64,000 nt of DNA from positions 927,836 through 991,835 of the forward strand of contig NW_002060949.1 in assembly GCF_000150275.1 (NCBI RefSeq). Reading direction: 5' to 3'. This document shows, one piece after another, positions 23,648 through 36,482 of the stretch (within the stretch, counting starts at the first letter, position 1; the number at the start of each line of letters is the position of its first letter). The DNA comes from Trichoplax adhaerens (lineage: Eukaryota; Placozoa; Uniplacotomia; Trichoplacea; Trichoplacidae). A model generated the notes under the pieces. The model did not search any database and was not told the origin of the DNA. It was given only the letters and a program-made list of their open reading frames with translations. The position numbers and the translations under genes are program-made.

Positions 23648-25618
23648 ATATAAGTTATGATTGTAAATAGATGGACAAATATTTATACCATGAAGTCTTA
23701 GTTAATATGACCAAGCAAAGTTTAAAGAACACGTTATTGATAACGTGGTAACATATTGGCCACTTCGACTAGATGATTAGTTAATAAATGAAACGCTACT
23801 TGAAAGTACGTGGACTCTTTGTAATAACATACTGCATGATGTTTACCGGTCTATTTATTATGTGTGGTAAGATTGTAATATTACATTTATTTATTTGAAC
23901 TTAATCGGTTAGTCTGAGTCAAAATTATTCTTGGTAGGAAATACTGGCGGTAATAAAAGTTTTTTAATGGTTTATTTCAAATTACTTCTATGTACAGCAT
24001 CACTCCACTACTCTTGAATATTCCGTAATCGTACAATATAAATTCCATTAATGTCGATGCATAAATATACGACGCAACTTTTCTGAACATTGTAAGTAAC
24101 CCCACCGGCAAGTAGTAATAAGCTCAATGGAACATCTTCCGATATTCCATTTTTAATACAGCTCCACAGTCTATATAGTGAATACGAATTCTATTCTGTA
24201 TATGAGGTACTTGATAGAAACATGTTTTCACGAAGTTATAAATGCTTATAAAGCGACTTAAATATCTAATATTGCTCTTCGAACTTAGCGTTCGGGGTTA
24301 ATAAAGAATGAGAGCACAATAATGTTATCAATAACAGTAATATGTAAATGAAGACTCAGAAAGAGCCAAATATAGCAGTAGCTGCAATACTAATTTATAA
24401 TTACCAAAAAAAAACTTTAGACATAATATAACTTCATCTAAGTATTTTAAGCAGTATCGCTGCCTATGAGTAGCATTGCTCAATGAAATATAGTAACTAT
24501 TGTAAGGTATTCCATATGTAGCGTAGTTTTATACAAAAAAATCCGTAATTACTTCCATTGATCAACTTCATAATAAGAATATATTTTTGTAATTTTGGAA
24601 AGGCTCATGAAATGTTAGATTCTATTCTTGCTCCACAATTGCATAGTAGTGTACGTATATAATGCTTGGATCTGACAATGAACCCCGTACTTTAATAAAA
24701 GCGTGATGTGAGTCATGTTATTCATAAAGAGGATTTCAATACGTATTTCCACGATTCAAACTATACATTGTGACCCGCAATAAATAAAAAGAATCTTATT
24801 CTTCCGTGTACACCTTTTCAATCGCACACTGAACAACTTTTACTAGGCTATACAAACATAAGTTTCGATTGCATACCTCCTAACCCAATCTCTATTACAT
24901 CCATTAATCAACCTTTTCTACTATCCCTATAAAACGTTGCTTAATTTATTATTGCGATCAGTACATTTTCCATGAATTATTTATGATAACTATTGTTTAC
25001 CCGCTCACCTAAGTCTACAAAAGTGTAAACAAAATAGCCACTAATTAGGTAATCGTCTTAATCTCTCAGATGAAAAGATAAGATTCTTATTAAGGAATAA
25101 CACCTGTTAATATCATGAGTAACGCTAAAAAAACGTAATCCAATCATCGTTATATTTAACCTTGCAAATCGAATGGCTAGTTCGAGAGAATCATAGCAGG
25201 TAGAACTGATTTTAAATCTAGATTAAAAAAATTTTATAAGTTGAAACTGCTGTAATGAAATTCCTTTAAAATTTCCCTGTGCATTTATCAAGTGTTACGC
25301 ATCAGAAATTCCATTAACACCAAGGACGACGAGTTCATGAACATTTAACTTAAGAGTGTATAAATTATGCGTAATAGCATAATAACTGCAATGTTAATAA
25401 GATTATCCAACTGTATGCAAATATTTAATATTAAGCCTCTAATTATCAAACATCGGTTGCTATTGTATTACGAGATCAATTCAGTTTATCTAGATAATGT
25501 AAATAACTAATGGGAAATCTCTAATAACCATAAACAGATCGCCTCTGTAACGTATAATAAGTGGCTACGGTACTTATTGAAGATCATTTATAGTTGTTAG
25601 TGCAAATCAGGGCACAAA
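23648..25618. other. Intergenic between LIP-1 and LIP-2
   Basis: About 2 kb of AT-rich DNA. No exon, repeat unit or mobile element end was recognised. It holds the LIP-1 3' UTR with AATAAA near 23785, and the LIP-2 promoter. Confidence 0.5.
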
Positions 25619-28287
25619 ATGGCAAAAGCGGCAATCTATTTAGCTATCGTTGCATTTGCAACTGTTACAGCAATAAAAATTGAACCTAGAGGTACGATAC
25701 TCTTAATTTCATATTTCTATATCTTACATCCATAGACTTAAATTTCCTGAATACAAAGAGTGGTTGTAAATAGAATATCAGTTAATCGTTTCTTCTGCGA
25801 AATCGAATTTTATGCTAAATTTGCCATTACTAAGGCAACCTATATACTTGTCTATACTATTTTCTTATTGTCTGGTTAATGAAATTTCATTTGTAGGGAG
25901 TTCAGTCTGTGATCCTGATCCTAAGTTAGGCTGTTACAGTAACGATCCTCCATTCGATCGATTTCTAATTCCATTACCACAAAGTTCTACAGACATTGGC
26001 ACAAAATTTAGACTTTTTGTTCGTGGTGGAGTCGGTTATGATTACTTGGATTATAACTCTCCATCGTCAATCAGCTCATCTTGGTTTAATGGCAACAAAG
26101 ATACAAAAATTATCTGCCACGGCTTTTTAAATGATGGCGATACAAAATGGATGCACAATATGAAAGATGCCTTCTTAGCTAATGACGATGTCAACGTTAT
26201 CATTGTTGATTGGGGTGGTGATGAATTATTGACTGGTTCTCAGACTGGCTACTTAACTGCAACAGCCAATACAAGAGTTGTAGGCGATCAAATTGGCGAA
26301 TTGATTAAAGCATTACCCACTCAACGTTCCAGAGTTCATATAGTAGGTCACAGTCTTGGTGCTCACATCGCTGGTTATGCAGGTATGACAATTACTTATT
26401 TATACAGCTATACAGTTTACTTTAAACATGTCGAGAATCTTTACTTGAGAACTTTTAATTAATATCGAAAAGGTAGAATAGGTTAGTAAATTAAGAGTGT
26501 TAACTTTTAAAAATAGATGATGAAAATCTAGTTGAGGAATTTTAGAATGTATGGTTAGAATGTGCGTTTAAGTAAACGTTAAAATATGAATGTGCTGAAG
26601 CTATACGAGTATATTGTAGTAGTAAAAGTTGCTTTCAATTTGATAATACAGTAAAAATATTTAATTCCCTCTCATAACGAAAATTTGTAGTTTAAATCTT
26701 TGTGATCATTGATCATTGAGCATTCACTTAAATACAAAAATAAATATTCTGCTATTCAATTTCGCCACTAATAGGTGTACGCGCATCTGGAACTGGTCGC
26801 ATTTCTGGTTTGGATCCTGCCGATCCTAACTTTCAAGGACAAGCTAATGCTGTCAAACTGGATAAGAGCGATGCTTTATTTGTTGACGTAATACATACTG
26901 ATGCTGATACTTTTACACTTGCTGATGGCCTCGGCACTAGTGATCGTTCTGGACATATTGATTTCTGGCCTAATGGTGGTAAAAGCCAGCCTGGCTGCGG
27001 TTTACTTAAACATGCAACTACGAAAGGTATTGATCTATCTGAAGCAAAGGAAATACAACCTAGGGGAGGAATCGGCTGTGATCATAATCGTGTGCCTGCT
27101 TTGTACACTGAATCTATTACTAGCACTTGTGATTTCTTGGGTTATCCATGTGCCAATTATGATGACTTCAAGAACGGCAAATGCATGAGCTGCGGTGGTA
27201 AATGTGCTAGCATGGGATATAAAGCTGGCCTTTATAAAAATATTAATTTCGCTCAACAGCTTTACCTCAATACCAACTCTGGCAGTAAATACTGCAGTAA
27301 GGGAATATAGAGTAAATTATTATGTAGGATTACCTATCAATGTGATATAGTTTAGAAAAGAGTACCACAATAAAATGCCAATTTCTACCCTACACTATGA
27401 TCTCTAACGGAAAACTAATAATTAATATTGATAATCTGAATAATCAAAGAGATGATTGTAATTATTGTATCATGATGTTCTCTCTTGATTTTATTTAGCC
27501 AATAGTTATATGGTTAAAGTAAAAACCGGCGATGTTTCCTATGCTGGTACTGGTGCTGATGTTTATATCCGTATCTACGGTTCTGCCGGAATCTCACATG
27601 ACACTAAACTTAGGTAAAAGAAAAATGCTTAGATGCAGTCCCTCCCAATTGCCGTGACTATACATACTACTAATCACCACCCATCATCACTATCAGTCTA
27701 ATAAGCGTAAAAAATTGCTATGGATCAATCTTTTTCTAAATGCTTGAAAGTTGTAATAAGGGCTACTAAGTTATGATCTGTGATTAGATATTAGACTGCA
27801 CAATAATAAAAAGCTTAATCAAGACTACAGAATAATATTGATCCTCAAAATAGTGAAATATCAATAGCCAAGAAATGCGATGCTAACAACTGTAATCTTT
27901 TTCTTGATTTTATAGCGGTGATTTTGAAAGAAATGATGAAGATGTTACTATCATTAATAGTGATACTTACTTGGGTAATATCTATCGAATCGCTATCTGG
28001 CATGACGACAGCGGTTTATTGAGTGGATGGTACTTGCAGAGCGTTGTTGTACAAGGAGGCGGATCATCAAGGTGAAATAGGATAGGAGCTAAAATTACAT
28101 TTAATTCTACTGATGACCAAGCAACAACACATACCCGTAGCAAGGCGTACTGTACTAATCAGTAGTATTGTAAACTAATTGAGCTATTTATTACTCCTAT
28201 CATTATTTTAGCTACCTCTTCTGCTATCGAGGTTGGCTTGAAGATTCTCCTAACACAAAGTACTTAACCCCTGTTTCTTCCTGTTAA
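25619..28287 (+). CDS. LIP-2: secreted pancreatic-type lipase with PLAT domain
   Basis: Six exons encode 475 residues: 25619-25691, 25897-26382, 26775-27296, 27499-27613, 27916-28071, 28212-28287. Exon 1 is a signal peptide (hydrophobic core AIYLAIVAFATVTA) ending at the phase-1 junction used throughout the array. The catalytic domain begins SSVCDPDPKLGCY and has GHSLGAH (Ser177), GLDPADPNFQGQ (Asp200) and GCDHNRV (His290), with about 26 residues between the lid cysteines. Cys-rich segments CDFLGYPC and CMSCGGKC follow, as in LIP-1. Exons 4-6 encode a PLAT domain (VYIRIYGSAG, LGNIYRIAIWHDDSG, WYLQSVVV). Intron positions and phases are the same as in LIP-1, showing origin by duplication. AATAAA lies near 28612. 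Confidence 0.92.
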
Positions 28288-28395
28288 ACGAGGACAAGAA
28301 ATTACGGCAATAGATCATACTATCTCGAGAAATTTGGTAGGCGTAAAATGGTTGGCGCATTCATATGCTAACGTTATACCATTTTCTTGATTAAT
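28288..28395 (+). pseudogene. Remnant of a lipase PLAT exon
   Basis: Directly after the LIP-2 stop, a short frame reads GQEITAIDHTIS and then LVGVKWLAHSYANVI before a stop. It aligns with the fifth exon of LIP-1 (GEIKRIDVWQ, then PLGIKWFIHTINIV). The match covers only the second half of that exon and lacks the conserved Trp-His-Asp centre. It is best read as a degraded PLAT exon left by an unequal duplication, or an eroded alternative 3' end of LIP-2. Confidence 0.55.
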
Positions 28396-29698
28396 GTATC
28401 GTAACAGTAACTGTATTTTAGGCTAGTGTAAATCAGTCATATATTACAATCTCTGTCATTACTGAAAGAATGTAATATCGTTGATTTTGTTTTGTAGCGG
28501 TTACATAATTACTTTTTTTCTAGTTATAATGATGAAGGATATACAATTATTATTTCATAGTATCTAAGATTGAAATTTAGGCCATTATCTACGAGTTGTG
28601 ATTGTTGATTAATAAATAAAGCATTTTACATCCACTGATGTGTAGCCAATGCTGTAGAAATCACAATTCTGTAATTCTCATTTATGCAGAAGGAAATAAG
28701 GGATATTTGAGAAATGTACATGGCGTAGATAAGAAGGAATCAGATTTTAAACTACCTTTCAGGAATTTATCCTAAGAATTTTTATGAAAATGACTCCTGA
28801 GTATCGCATTTAAGCTGTTAGAGCAATCATACGATAATGTATGAGAATTATCAGTAGCTATGGAGATGGACATTAGTAAGATAGCGAATTTCAAAGAGTC
28901 GACCACTAATCATTCCTTAGAGTAAGTTAAAAATACTATGCTTGAGCCAAACTTATTAGTACCTGTGTGACCTCCAAAGCAGTATCCCAAAGATCTGCTC
29001 TTCATGTTTCCAAATTACTATGTTGTTATAACCGACCACTCTCCTGACAAAGGATAAAGTAAAGTATTTTGCTCTTCTAAGTTGCAACTGTCAACTACTA
29101 TTTTAGTTTAGGTCTAGAACTATCCTTCTAGACTGCAATCACACAGGTAAACTTCACAACATTGAGCTACTTCTACTTTATTCCAACTAATACAATCGAC
29201 ACTATGTTCTCATGAAAACTACAAAATCAGATACTAACGAGCAACATTCACAATTGCGAGTTAATAACAAAAGTTTAATCGACCTAACCTATATAGGTAG
29301 AAATCTACTACGACACAAATACTTAATTTATACCGTTATTCAAGGTGTATTTGTACCGTGACAATCGTGTATTGGATATAATCTTAAGTACTGCTGTACA
29401 CTGATTTCATTCTTACTACAGTATTTTCTTCCACTTGATACGCACTTAATTAAAAACTTACTATTTCCGACCATATTTACTGTCAATAGTTTCTAAAAAA
29501 GAATAGCAAAACACCTATTACACTTGAACTATCAAATTCTATAGTTTATACTTTTAATATATATCACTAGAGTTCCTGTAGGCATCTCATACTATATGTA
29601 CGGGCAAGCTATCAAGTAAGAATTTGTCGATTTCGATACAAATTCTGAATCTTCAAATAGAGCTTACCAAATAATTATGAGCTAATACTACAGGTATA
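28396..29698. other. Intergenic, LIP-2 to short element
   Basis: LIP-2 3' UTR with an AATAAA near 28612, followed by AT-rich sequence without recognisable exons. Confidence 0.5.
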
Positions 29699-29757
29699 TG
29701 TAGTGATTTCAGCTAATTACAGTAGTTTTGCGTAGGGCTAACAACCCGTGCACTACA
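29699..29757 (-). mobile_element. 59-bp internally deleted copy of the TGTAGTG...CACTACA element
   Basis: Begins TGTAGTGATTTCAGC and ends CCCGTGCACTACA. Its two halves match, in reverse complement, the two ends of the 496-bp element at 33485-33980, with the interior missing. The join falls at a shared CCTA, consistent with deletion through microhomology. Flanks are GTATA and GTATT, a near-match to a 5-bp target duplication. Confidence 0.75.
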
Positions 29758-32221
29758 GTATTATACTCGCTGAACGTGCACAAAGTTGCGAAGTAAGTTG
29801 TGAGCTAATGATATGCATGTTAATAATAATATGCATTAGTATATCAGATTTGAGTTTTATTCGGATAGGAAATTATCGCGATAAAGCTAACAAGACCCCA
29901 GAATCAAAGATACGCGTACATTATAATAAAATTAAATTAAGTTAAATTAATATTGTGTTTGAACTAGTTAAACTTTAACAATGTTAGAATCTCCTTGTTG
30001 AAATCTATCGTGAATAAGGAAGATCACATTCTATCTTATCATATCATCATTTTATTTTATGATTTGTTGAACATCTCATTTTATAGCTCATGCAGAACCA
30101 AATATGAGCTAAAAATTTACTCATTATATATTTTTACGGCAATTATTATTTAAACGGATAATGAGCCAAATTATGCCTCTGTGAGAAAAAGTTACAAGTT
30201 ATGCTTGTAGTCGGGCCAAATATATTTATTTTTAATAGATCTAGTTGAATATTTTAAAAATTACCTTAAATATGTCTCTTAACTGTAAAACATGTCCTAG
30301 GCATGAATTAACAAACATCGATAGAAAAATGTTATCAGGCCCAGTAAATCGAGGTAATATGTTGTCTCATGTAAAGATGAAATTAGTGCAAGTGTTTAAT
30401 ATAAGAATTTGTTGCTAGAATGTAATTATAATCGCTGTTAGCAAATCGAAAAATATGTTTTGATTCGATTATCCGTATCAATATTGCGAAATAATTAGCT
30501 TATAAGAAAAAGCTCTGGCTGCTAATTACGCCCTCAAAGTAAACGTCTCATTAGTCGTTTTTACAGACGCATTTCATTATTACTGGAATATCTAAGTACA
30601 ATATCAATTCATTCAATTTTCATATTATATCACATTAATGTACTTAAGCAGGAGCGGTTACAATCTCTAGAGTTTAACTACAATTCTGTTTATATTTAGT
30701 ACTATACGATATGACGATTGGTTTATCCTCTAACTCTATCCAGTAAAACAGATTTTTTACGTACTGTATATCTATCTATCCGCTAACCTTTCGTAGAGTA
30801 GAGTAATTAACATTGTAAAGGCAATCTCGATCTAGATAAGCAGTAGACTTTGACTAGAGTACTCCTTATACTGCCTTAATTTAATCACAAATGAGGTGAT
30901 GCTATCCTACATCTGAAGAATCCAAAGCATTTTTAATTAGTTATACTTTAATCGAGAAAGACCATCAACTACCACATCTATATATTCTATAACTAACATA
31001 TGCAGGGTTTAACTCTTTATCAACTGTAAATCGTCCTGATTATAATTATCAATATTTTAATGATCATAAGAATTTAGAGTACTATACATACCGTATACAA
31101 TACAGCTAGTAATTAGATCTTTAATTACGTAAACTGAAGAGAATATATAAATTTTAAATTATAGAGAATATGATACCAGTTTAATTCATCTCATAAATAA
31201 TATGCTGCAACTAAAGAATATTTTGAAAGTGATAATATTTTAGACTTTATTTCACTTATGTACAGTACTCAGTAGGCATCTAATATTTTACACGGGAAAT
31301 TTAATTTTTCACTATAATTGATTACATACGGTACCGCATTTATTAAAAACCAAATAGTGAATAGTTAATGCATGGAAATTACTAAATTCACTCGTAATGA
31401 AATCCAAGGAAATAAAATAACGTTAGAAAAAGGTTTCAAAGACCTAAAAACGAGAAGAAATAGATAAGATTTGATTGATTTTCTTTCATAAAAAATAGCT
31501 AAATCTTAGCTCATTAATGGAAAATAGCCTTGTACTAAGTCTCTTGAAGGCATTACTTGTTATCTTTATGAAATGCAACTATTAAGGTACATTAGTATGC
31601 TAGTAAAAATGTATGAAAATAAAGACGATAGTGCTAGATGATGTCCCGACAATTCTTTGTTTACAGCAGCTAGCATGTAGAATACAGTATGTTACTATAA
31701 GCCATTAGAATGGCGTTAATCGAAATAATTTACTAACATTTTAGCTAATAACGAGCGGTTTTGGTTTATAGCTTACGAGATATATTTTCCTTCGTAGATT
31801 AATTAATCAATATGTAATATGGCATATTTATATAACAAATATCAGTCTATTTTTAAAAGCTGGCTAGGCTAGGATGACTTCGAGACTGACCAACATGAAT
31901 CTGCAGTAGGTTGAATACTTCTGTTTCTTAAGTGATGTTCCTTTCACTATTGAGCACTGCTGTCATTTCATATGAAAACTCAGATAATTTTGATTGTTAA
32001 CGCTATATTCTTACCAAGCAATTAATCGCTTATCTATGAAAATAACTGAAGGATATTGTCATAAACAATCAAGTTAATTAGGGAACAAAAGGTCAAAGTT
32101 CGATAATCCAATTAGTGTCGTACTAAATCGATACTGGATAGTCTATTGAATTCGTTAAAGTCAACAAATAATTACGGTATCTGCTTCAGCCAACATAACC
32201 AGTAGCACCTTAGCAGTACGT
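29758..32221. other. Intergenic upstream of LIP-3
   Basis: AT-rich DNA with many short repeats of A/T words but no exon or mobile element ends recognised. An open frame at 29748-29945 begins inside the 59-bp element and is not considered a gene. Confidence 0.5.
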
Positions 32222-32230
32222 TATAAAAAG
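32222..32230 (+). promoter_or_regulatory. TATA box of LIP-3
   Basis: TATAAAAAG lies 84 bp upstream of the LIP-3 ATG. LIP-5 has TATAAAAG at the same distance from its ATG, which supports function. LIP-4 lacks a counterpart. Confidence 0.65.
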
Positions 32231-32305
32231 CTAGAATAGAATATATCTGCTTCATTTACTAATTGTTAATGACATAGTCGAATTGGCATTAGTTGAATCC
32301 TAATC

Positions 32306-35300
32306 ATGTTCAAGCAATTGCTCGTAGTTGCAGCTGTTGCTGCAGTTGTCTTGGCTAGACCAGAGCCTCGATGTAAGTATGATTTTCATTCCTTTCAAAA
32401 ATTTTCTAAATCATATCTTTAAGGTCGATACTGTACTTTCTCCTAATACAGTATAAGCGTAATCAGAAATCATATGATAATTTAGCACGTTTAATCTACA
32501 TTCTGAAAAGAGTTCTTTTTTTGTAGTCTAGCAATAAAATTTTAAGATTTCAACCAATTTATAGTGATATGAGTATGGGTAATATTTTACACAAATTCGA
32601 GCTGGCACATTTATAAGTTAGGATGAGAAATTTCGTGCTAATACAATCCCTAGTTTTAACTTGGATAGATAATAAATCTACAGTACTGTATATTCGTATA
32701 TAACTATAGCTAATAGCTGAGTATTAAAAAATAGAGTAGTACCTATTTGTAGTCAACACTTTTAATACTGCGATAGATTAACGATAATGGGTAATGTTAA
32801 TCAACTATATTAATAAATTCAACTTTGCCAACTCTATTCAGTCATAGTCTTAAAATAGACTTCCCATTAATTACGGAAACTAATCATTAGTTAAAATAAA
32901 TACAATTTCATTGTTATAGTAAATCTCACTATTTATCTCAACCTTAATTTATTCCAATTAGTCATATTAAGTCAAACATTTGCAAATTAAAAATCGTAGT
33001 TTAGAAATGAATAGTACAGATTTTATAATAATCGGAGTTTGGTCAAGGAGAGATCGCATAAATAAGTCACTGCAGCTTTAGGCTTGAGAATTTTCTTAAC
33101 TACGTGGCATCTATTGCCACAGAATGGTAGAACTGCAGATTATAATCATTAACATTTCAATACATTCTTAATGAAAGCAAAAGGTTTATTTACTCTAGTT
33201 GTTGACTTATTTTGAAGCTTAAGTCTAATATCATAAACAACAACATTTTTAACAATGTCAATTACGAAGCTAGCATAAAAACTAAAGATGGTGCAATAAA
33301 TTAATTTGACAGTTACAATTTTTGGCCGAATTTCGTCATAATAAATAATATTTAAAAATTAGAGATTTTAATCTCACATAAGTTTTATCTACCGGCATTG
33401 ATAAATTGTCGAAGTATTAATCAACACTATATCGATAATTAAAATTAAAATTAGATCACCTGTTAGTATTATTACGACAACCATTGTAGTGTACGGGTTG
33501 TTAGCCCTAGGTTCGTAATCCGTCAACTCAAAATTCTGAGTTGTTAAAATCGAGCAAATCCCTAATGTGATACAAAATAGTCAACACCGTATAATTGACT
33601 CATAACAGTTAAGTTTATTAATGTCCATGTATCATCCGTCAGAGAAGAATTCCAATTTCTTCCGCTGCTAATAACAGTCGAAAATGGCTAAGATAAACCG
33701 GATAATCGACTTAGCCTCCACGATAACAGTTCTATACAACTTATACAAATTATCATCAATTGCTCCTCTACATAGGAGTCATCCATCACATTAGTACTTT
33801 GCTTAACAACATTACTTAATATGGCTATCAGCTACGGCCTTATATAGCACATACTAAATGCTTGCCGTTTCATCATACTAGCCTTATCAGCACTTACTTT
33901 ATTAAGACATACAGTTCTACACTACATACTTTGGCTGTATTGCCTACACAAAACTACTGTAATTAGCTGAAATCACTACAACCATTTACCTATCTAATAT
34001 GCTGTAGTATCCATACTGATCAATAATATAATGTAGCATCTATTAACATACAGCTAGCTCGAAATCGGTATCGGAAATTGGTTAATGTCATCCAGTATGA
34101 TTAACTCAAATAATAGCTCATTAATGATCAACTATGAAAGTCTTGTGATTACCATCTGATCATTTATTTCTCACTATTATTCGTTCAAGTTCGATTTATC
34201 AACTGATAACTTCTTTATCAAGAAATGTATTCACGACTGGTATAGCATCGTTCTAACTTATCTGAGCTGTAAATTACTTATCGTGTACAGTAAATTAATA
34301 AGGAATTTCTATCCTCATTTGGGTTGATATTCCATGAAAATAAATAGAGCTCTCAGTATCTATTTTATAATTATGAACAAGTAGGATTATTACTTGCTAA
34401 TAATATTTTCTATCAAATCTTTTATTTAATACTGTAGCAACCATGTGCGATCCCGATCCCAAATTGGGATGCTACTCTGATACTGGACCATGGGATAGAT
34501 GGTTTTTCCCACTCCCTAAGCCATCCAATAAAATTGGAACCAAATTCTACTTGTATACCCGTGGATATAGTTCCTCCCAAACCCTCGACTACAATAACCC
34601 ATCTTCTATCTCTGGTTCTCGTTTCAATGGTAACATTGATACCAAAATCATTATCCACGGGTTCAACAGCGATTCTACTTCCGCTTGGATGCATAATATG
34701 AAGAACGCTTTCTTGAACAAGGGCTACTTTAATGTTATCCTCGTTGACTGGGGTGGCGGTGCCAAGACTCTCGACTATGATCAAGCTAGTGCTAACACCC
34801 GTGTTGTTGGTGACATGGTTGGAGAATTAGCTAAGGCTTTACCAACCAGTAAGAGCAGAGTTCATATTATCGGTCACAGTTTGGGTGCCCATACAGCCAG
34901 CTTTGCTAGTAAGTTAGCTACTCGTATTATAATTGAACGAAAGTTAACAATTTATTCTAAAAGGGTAGTGATTGTAATCATCGTGTTCTAAGTACATTTA
35001 TATAGTTTAATTGGAGTTCATTGACTGTATATGAATATACATTATAATTATTGCAATATTCTTATATAGGTGTTAGACTTAATAAGGCCGGACGTGTCAG
35101 CGGTCTTGACCCTGCCGATCCTAACTTCCAAGGACAATCTACTGCTGCTAGATTAGACAAGACTGATGCCGACTTTGTTGATGTTATCCATAGTGATGCC
35201 GATACCTTCTTGTTAGGTGCTGGTTATGGTACCAAAGATGCTTCTGGCCATCTTGATTTCTGGCCTAATGGTGGTGAAGATCAACCCCAATGCGGTTTAT

Positions 35301-36479
35301 TCAAGGATGTCCAAAAGAACATGAACGGCATGAGCCAAAGAGGGGACATTGGCTGCGATCACGGTGCTGCACACACATACTACGTAGAATCTATCAACTC
35401 TGCTTGCGATTTCGTCGCTAAGCCTTGCTCTAGCTACAGCAACTATAAATCGGGCAGTTGTGCTAGTTGTTTCGGCAATCCATGCCCAATCATGGGTTAC
35501 AGAGCTGTAGAATTCAAGAACTACTACTACTACAACTATAGACTTTTCTTGACTACCAACAAGAGCGCACCATACTGCTGTAGGTTTTTAGCAATACGCA
35601 ACTAAGTAGTACTTAATTAAGGCCATTTATTACTCATTGAACTTATCATCATTAAATAATTTTATTATCTGCTGTTGCTGACATTATATTGAGGATCGCC
35701 AGGCCACAATACCATGGGGAACACTTTCGTTAAGATTGATAGACTAGTTTAGTTATCATTATTGTTTAACTAATAATGGTAGTTCACTGAATTTGTTACC
35801 GTACTTTGGTTACTAGATGATTACGATTCAATCTAGCGATATTTTAAGTCAAGGAAGGAATTTTAAATCAAAAATGAGCGATGTCGTAATATTATCAAAC
35901 TAGTTTAATACTTGAAAAACAGTTTAAAAATCTGTGTAATTTTGAAACTTACGATACTATAGCTAAATTTTTACTTAGCCGCAATTTTCTTTCTGTTCAA
36001 TTTTAAATTATCATACCATAATACGCATATATTATTCGGTGTACAAGACGTATGATTGAGCTTATAGTATTACCGTAATATATATATATATATATCAGGT
36101 TAACATTGGTATTAAGATTATCAAAATATTTATATCGCAGCTAGCGCCAAATCTGCCAAGTCCGTTGTAGAACAACTTGGTGGCTCAGAATTAGCAGCAG
36201 AAGATGCCAAATTAAAGTAAGTACCGTAATAAGTACCGCTAAAATTCTGTCTTAAAATTCGTCGAATTGAACATAATCTCTTTCGCAGCATATCAGCTTT
36301 TAATAATCTAATTGTTAGTAAAGTTTAGTAATTGTAGATTTTGTATTTAACTGTATAATTTCTAGATTACTTATGTTCAATTTTCACTTTAAAGCTTGCT
36401 CTAGCTATGAATCAGTTTTCAAACATCATAACTGATAAAATATACATTTGTATTTACATTTTATAGAAGAATGGAATAA
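32306..36479 (+). CDS. LIP-3: secreted lipase lacking the PLAT domain
   Basis: Five exons encode 378 residues: 32306-32372, 34438-34908, 35070-35579, 36141-36216, 36467-36479. Exon 1 is a signal peptide (MFKQLLVVAAVAAVVLA). The catalytic domain starts TMCDPDPKLGCY and carries GHSLGAH (Ser170), GLDPADPNFQGQ (Asp193) and GCDHGAA (His277), with about 20 residues between the lid cysteines. After the terminal Cys-Cys, the PLAT exons of LIP-1/2 are replaced by a 76-nt exon (AKSAKSVVEQLGGSEL...) and a 13-nt last exon giving KRME. The same layout in LIP-5 confirms this model. The stop codon TAA is part of AATAAA. Intron 1 (2065 bp) holds the 496-bp element. An open frame past the exon 3 donor (to 35605) would give an alternative C-terminus if unspliced. 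Confidence 0.9.
33485..33980. mobile_element. 496-bp element, TGTAGTG/CACTACA ends, TSD ACCAT
   Basis: Begins TGTAGTGTACGGG and ends GAAATCACTACA, giving 7-bp inverted ends within the TG...CA form. It is flanked on both sides by ACCAT (33480-33484 and 33981-33985), a perfect 5-bp target duplication. There is no coding capacity. It is inserted in LIP-3 intron 1. The ends and 5-bp duplication fit a solo LTR; a non-autonomous DNA element is the alternative, favoured by the existence of an internally deleted copy at 29699-29757. A TATATA-like site lies near 33842. Confidence 0.75.
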
Positions 36480-36482
36480 ATA
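36477..36482 (+). terminator. LIP-3 stop codon next to AATAAA
   Basis: The last codons read GAA TAA followed by AT, so a polyadenylation-like AATAAA begins inside the Glu codon (36475) and includes the stop. The same arrangement occurs in LIP-5 at 51625-51631. Confidence 0.45.

Noticed and set aside
35580-35605. Premature C-terminus of LIP-3 in exon 3 (and equivalents in LIP-1, LIP-2, LIP-5)
   Set aside because: In every paralogue the stop follows a good splice donor at the same codon position, and conserved downstream exons continue the frame.
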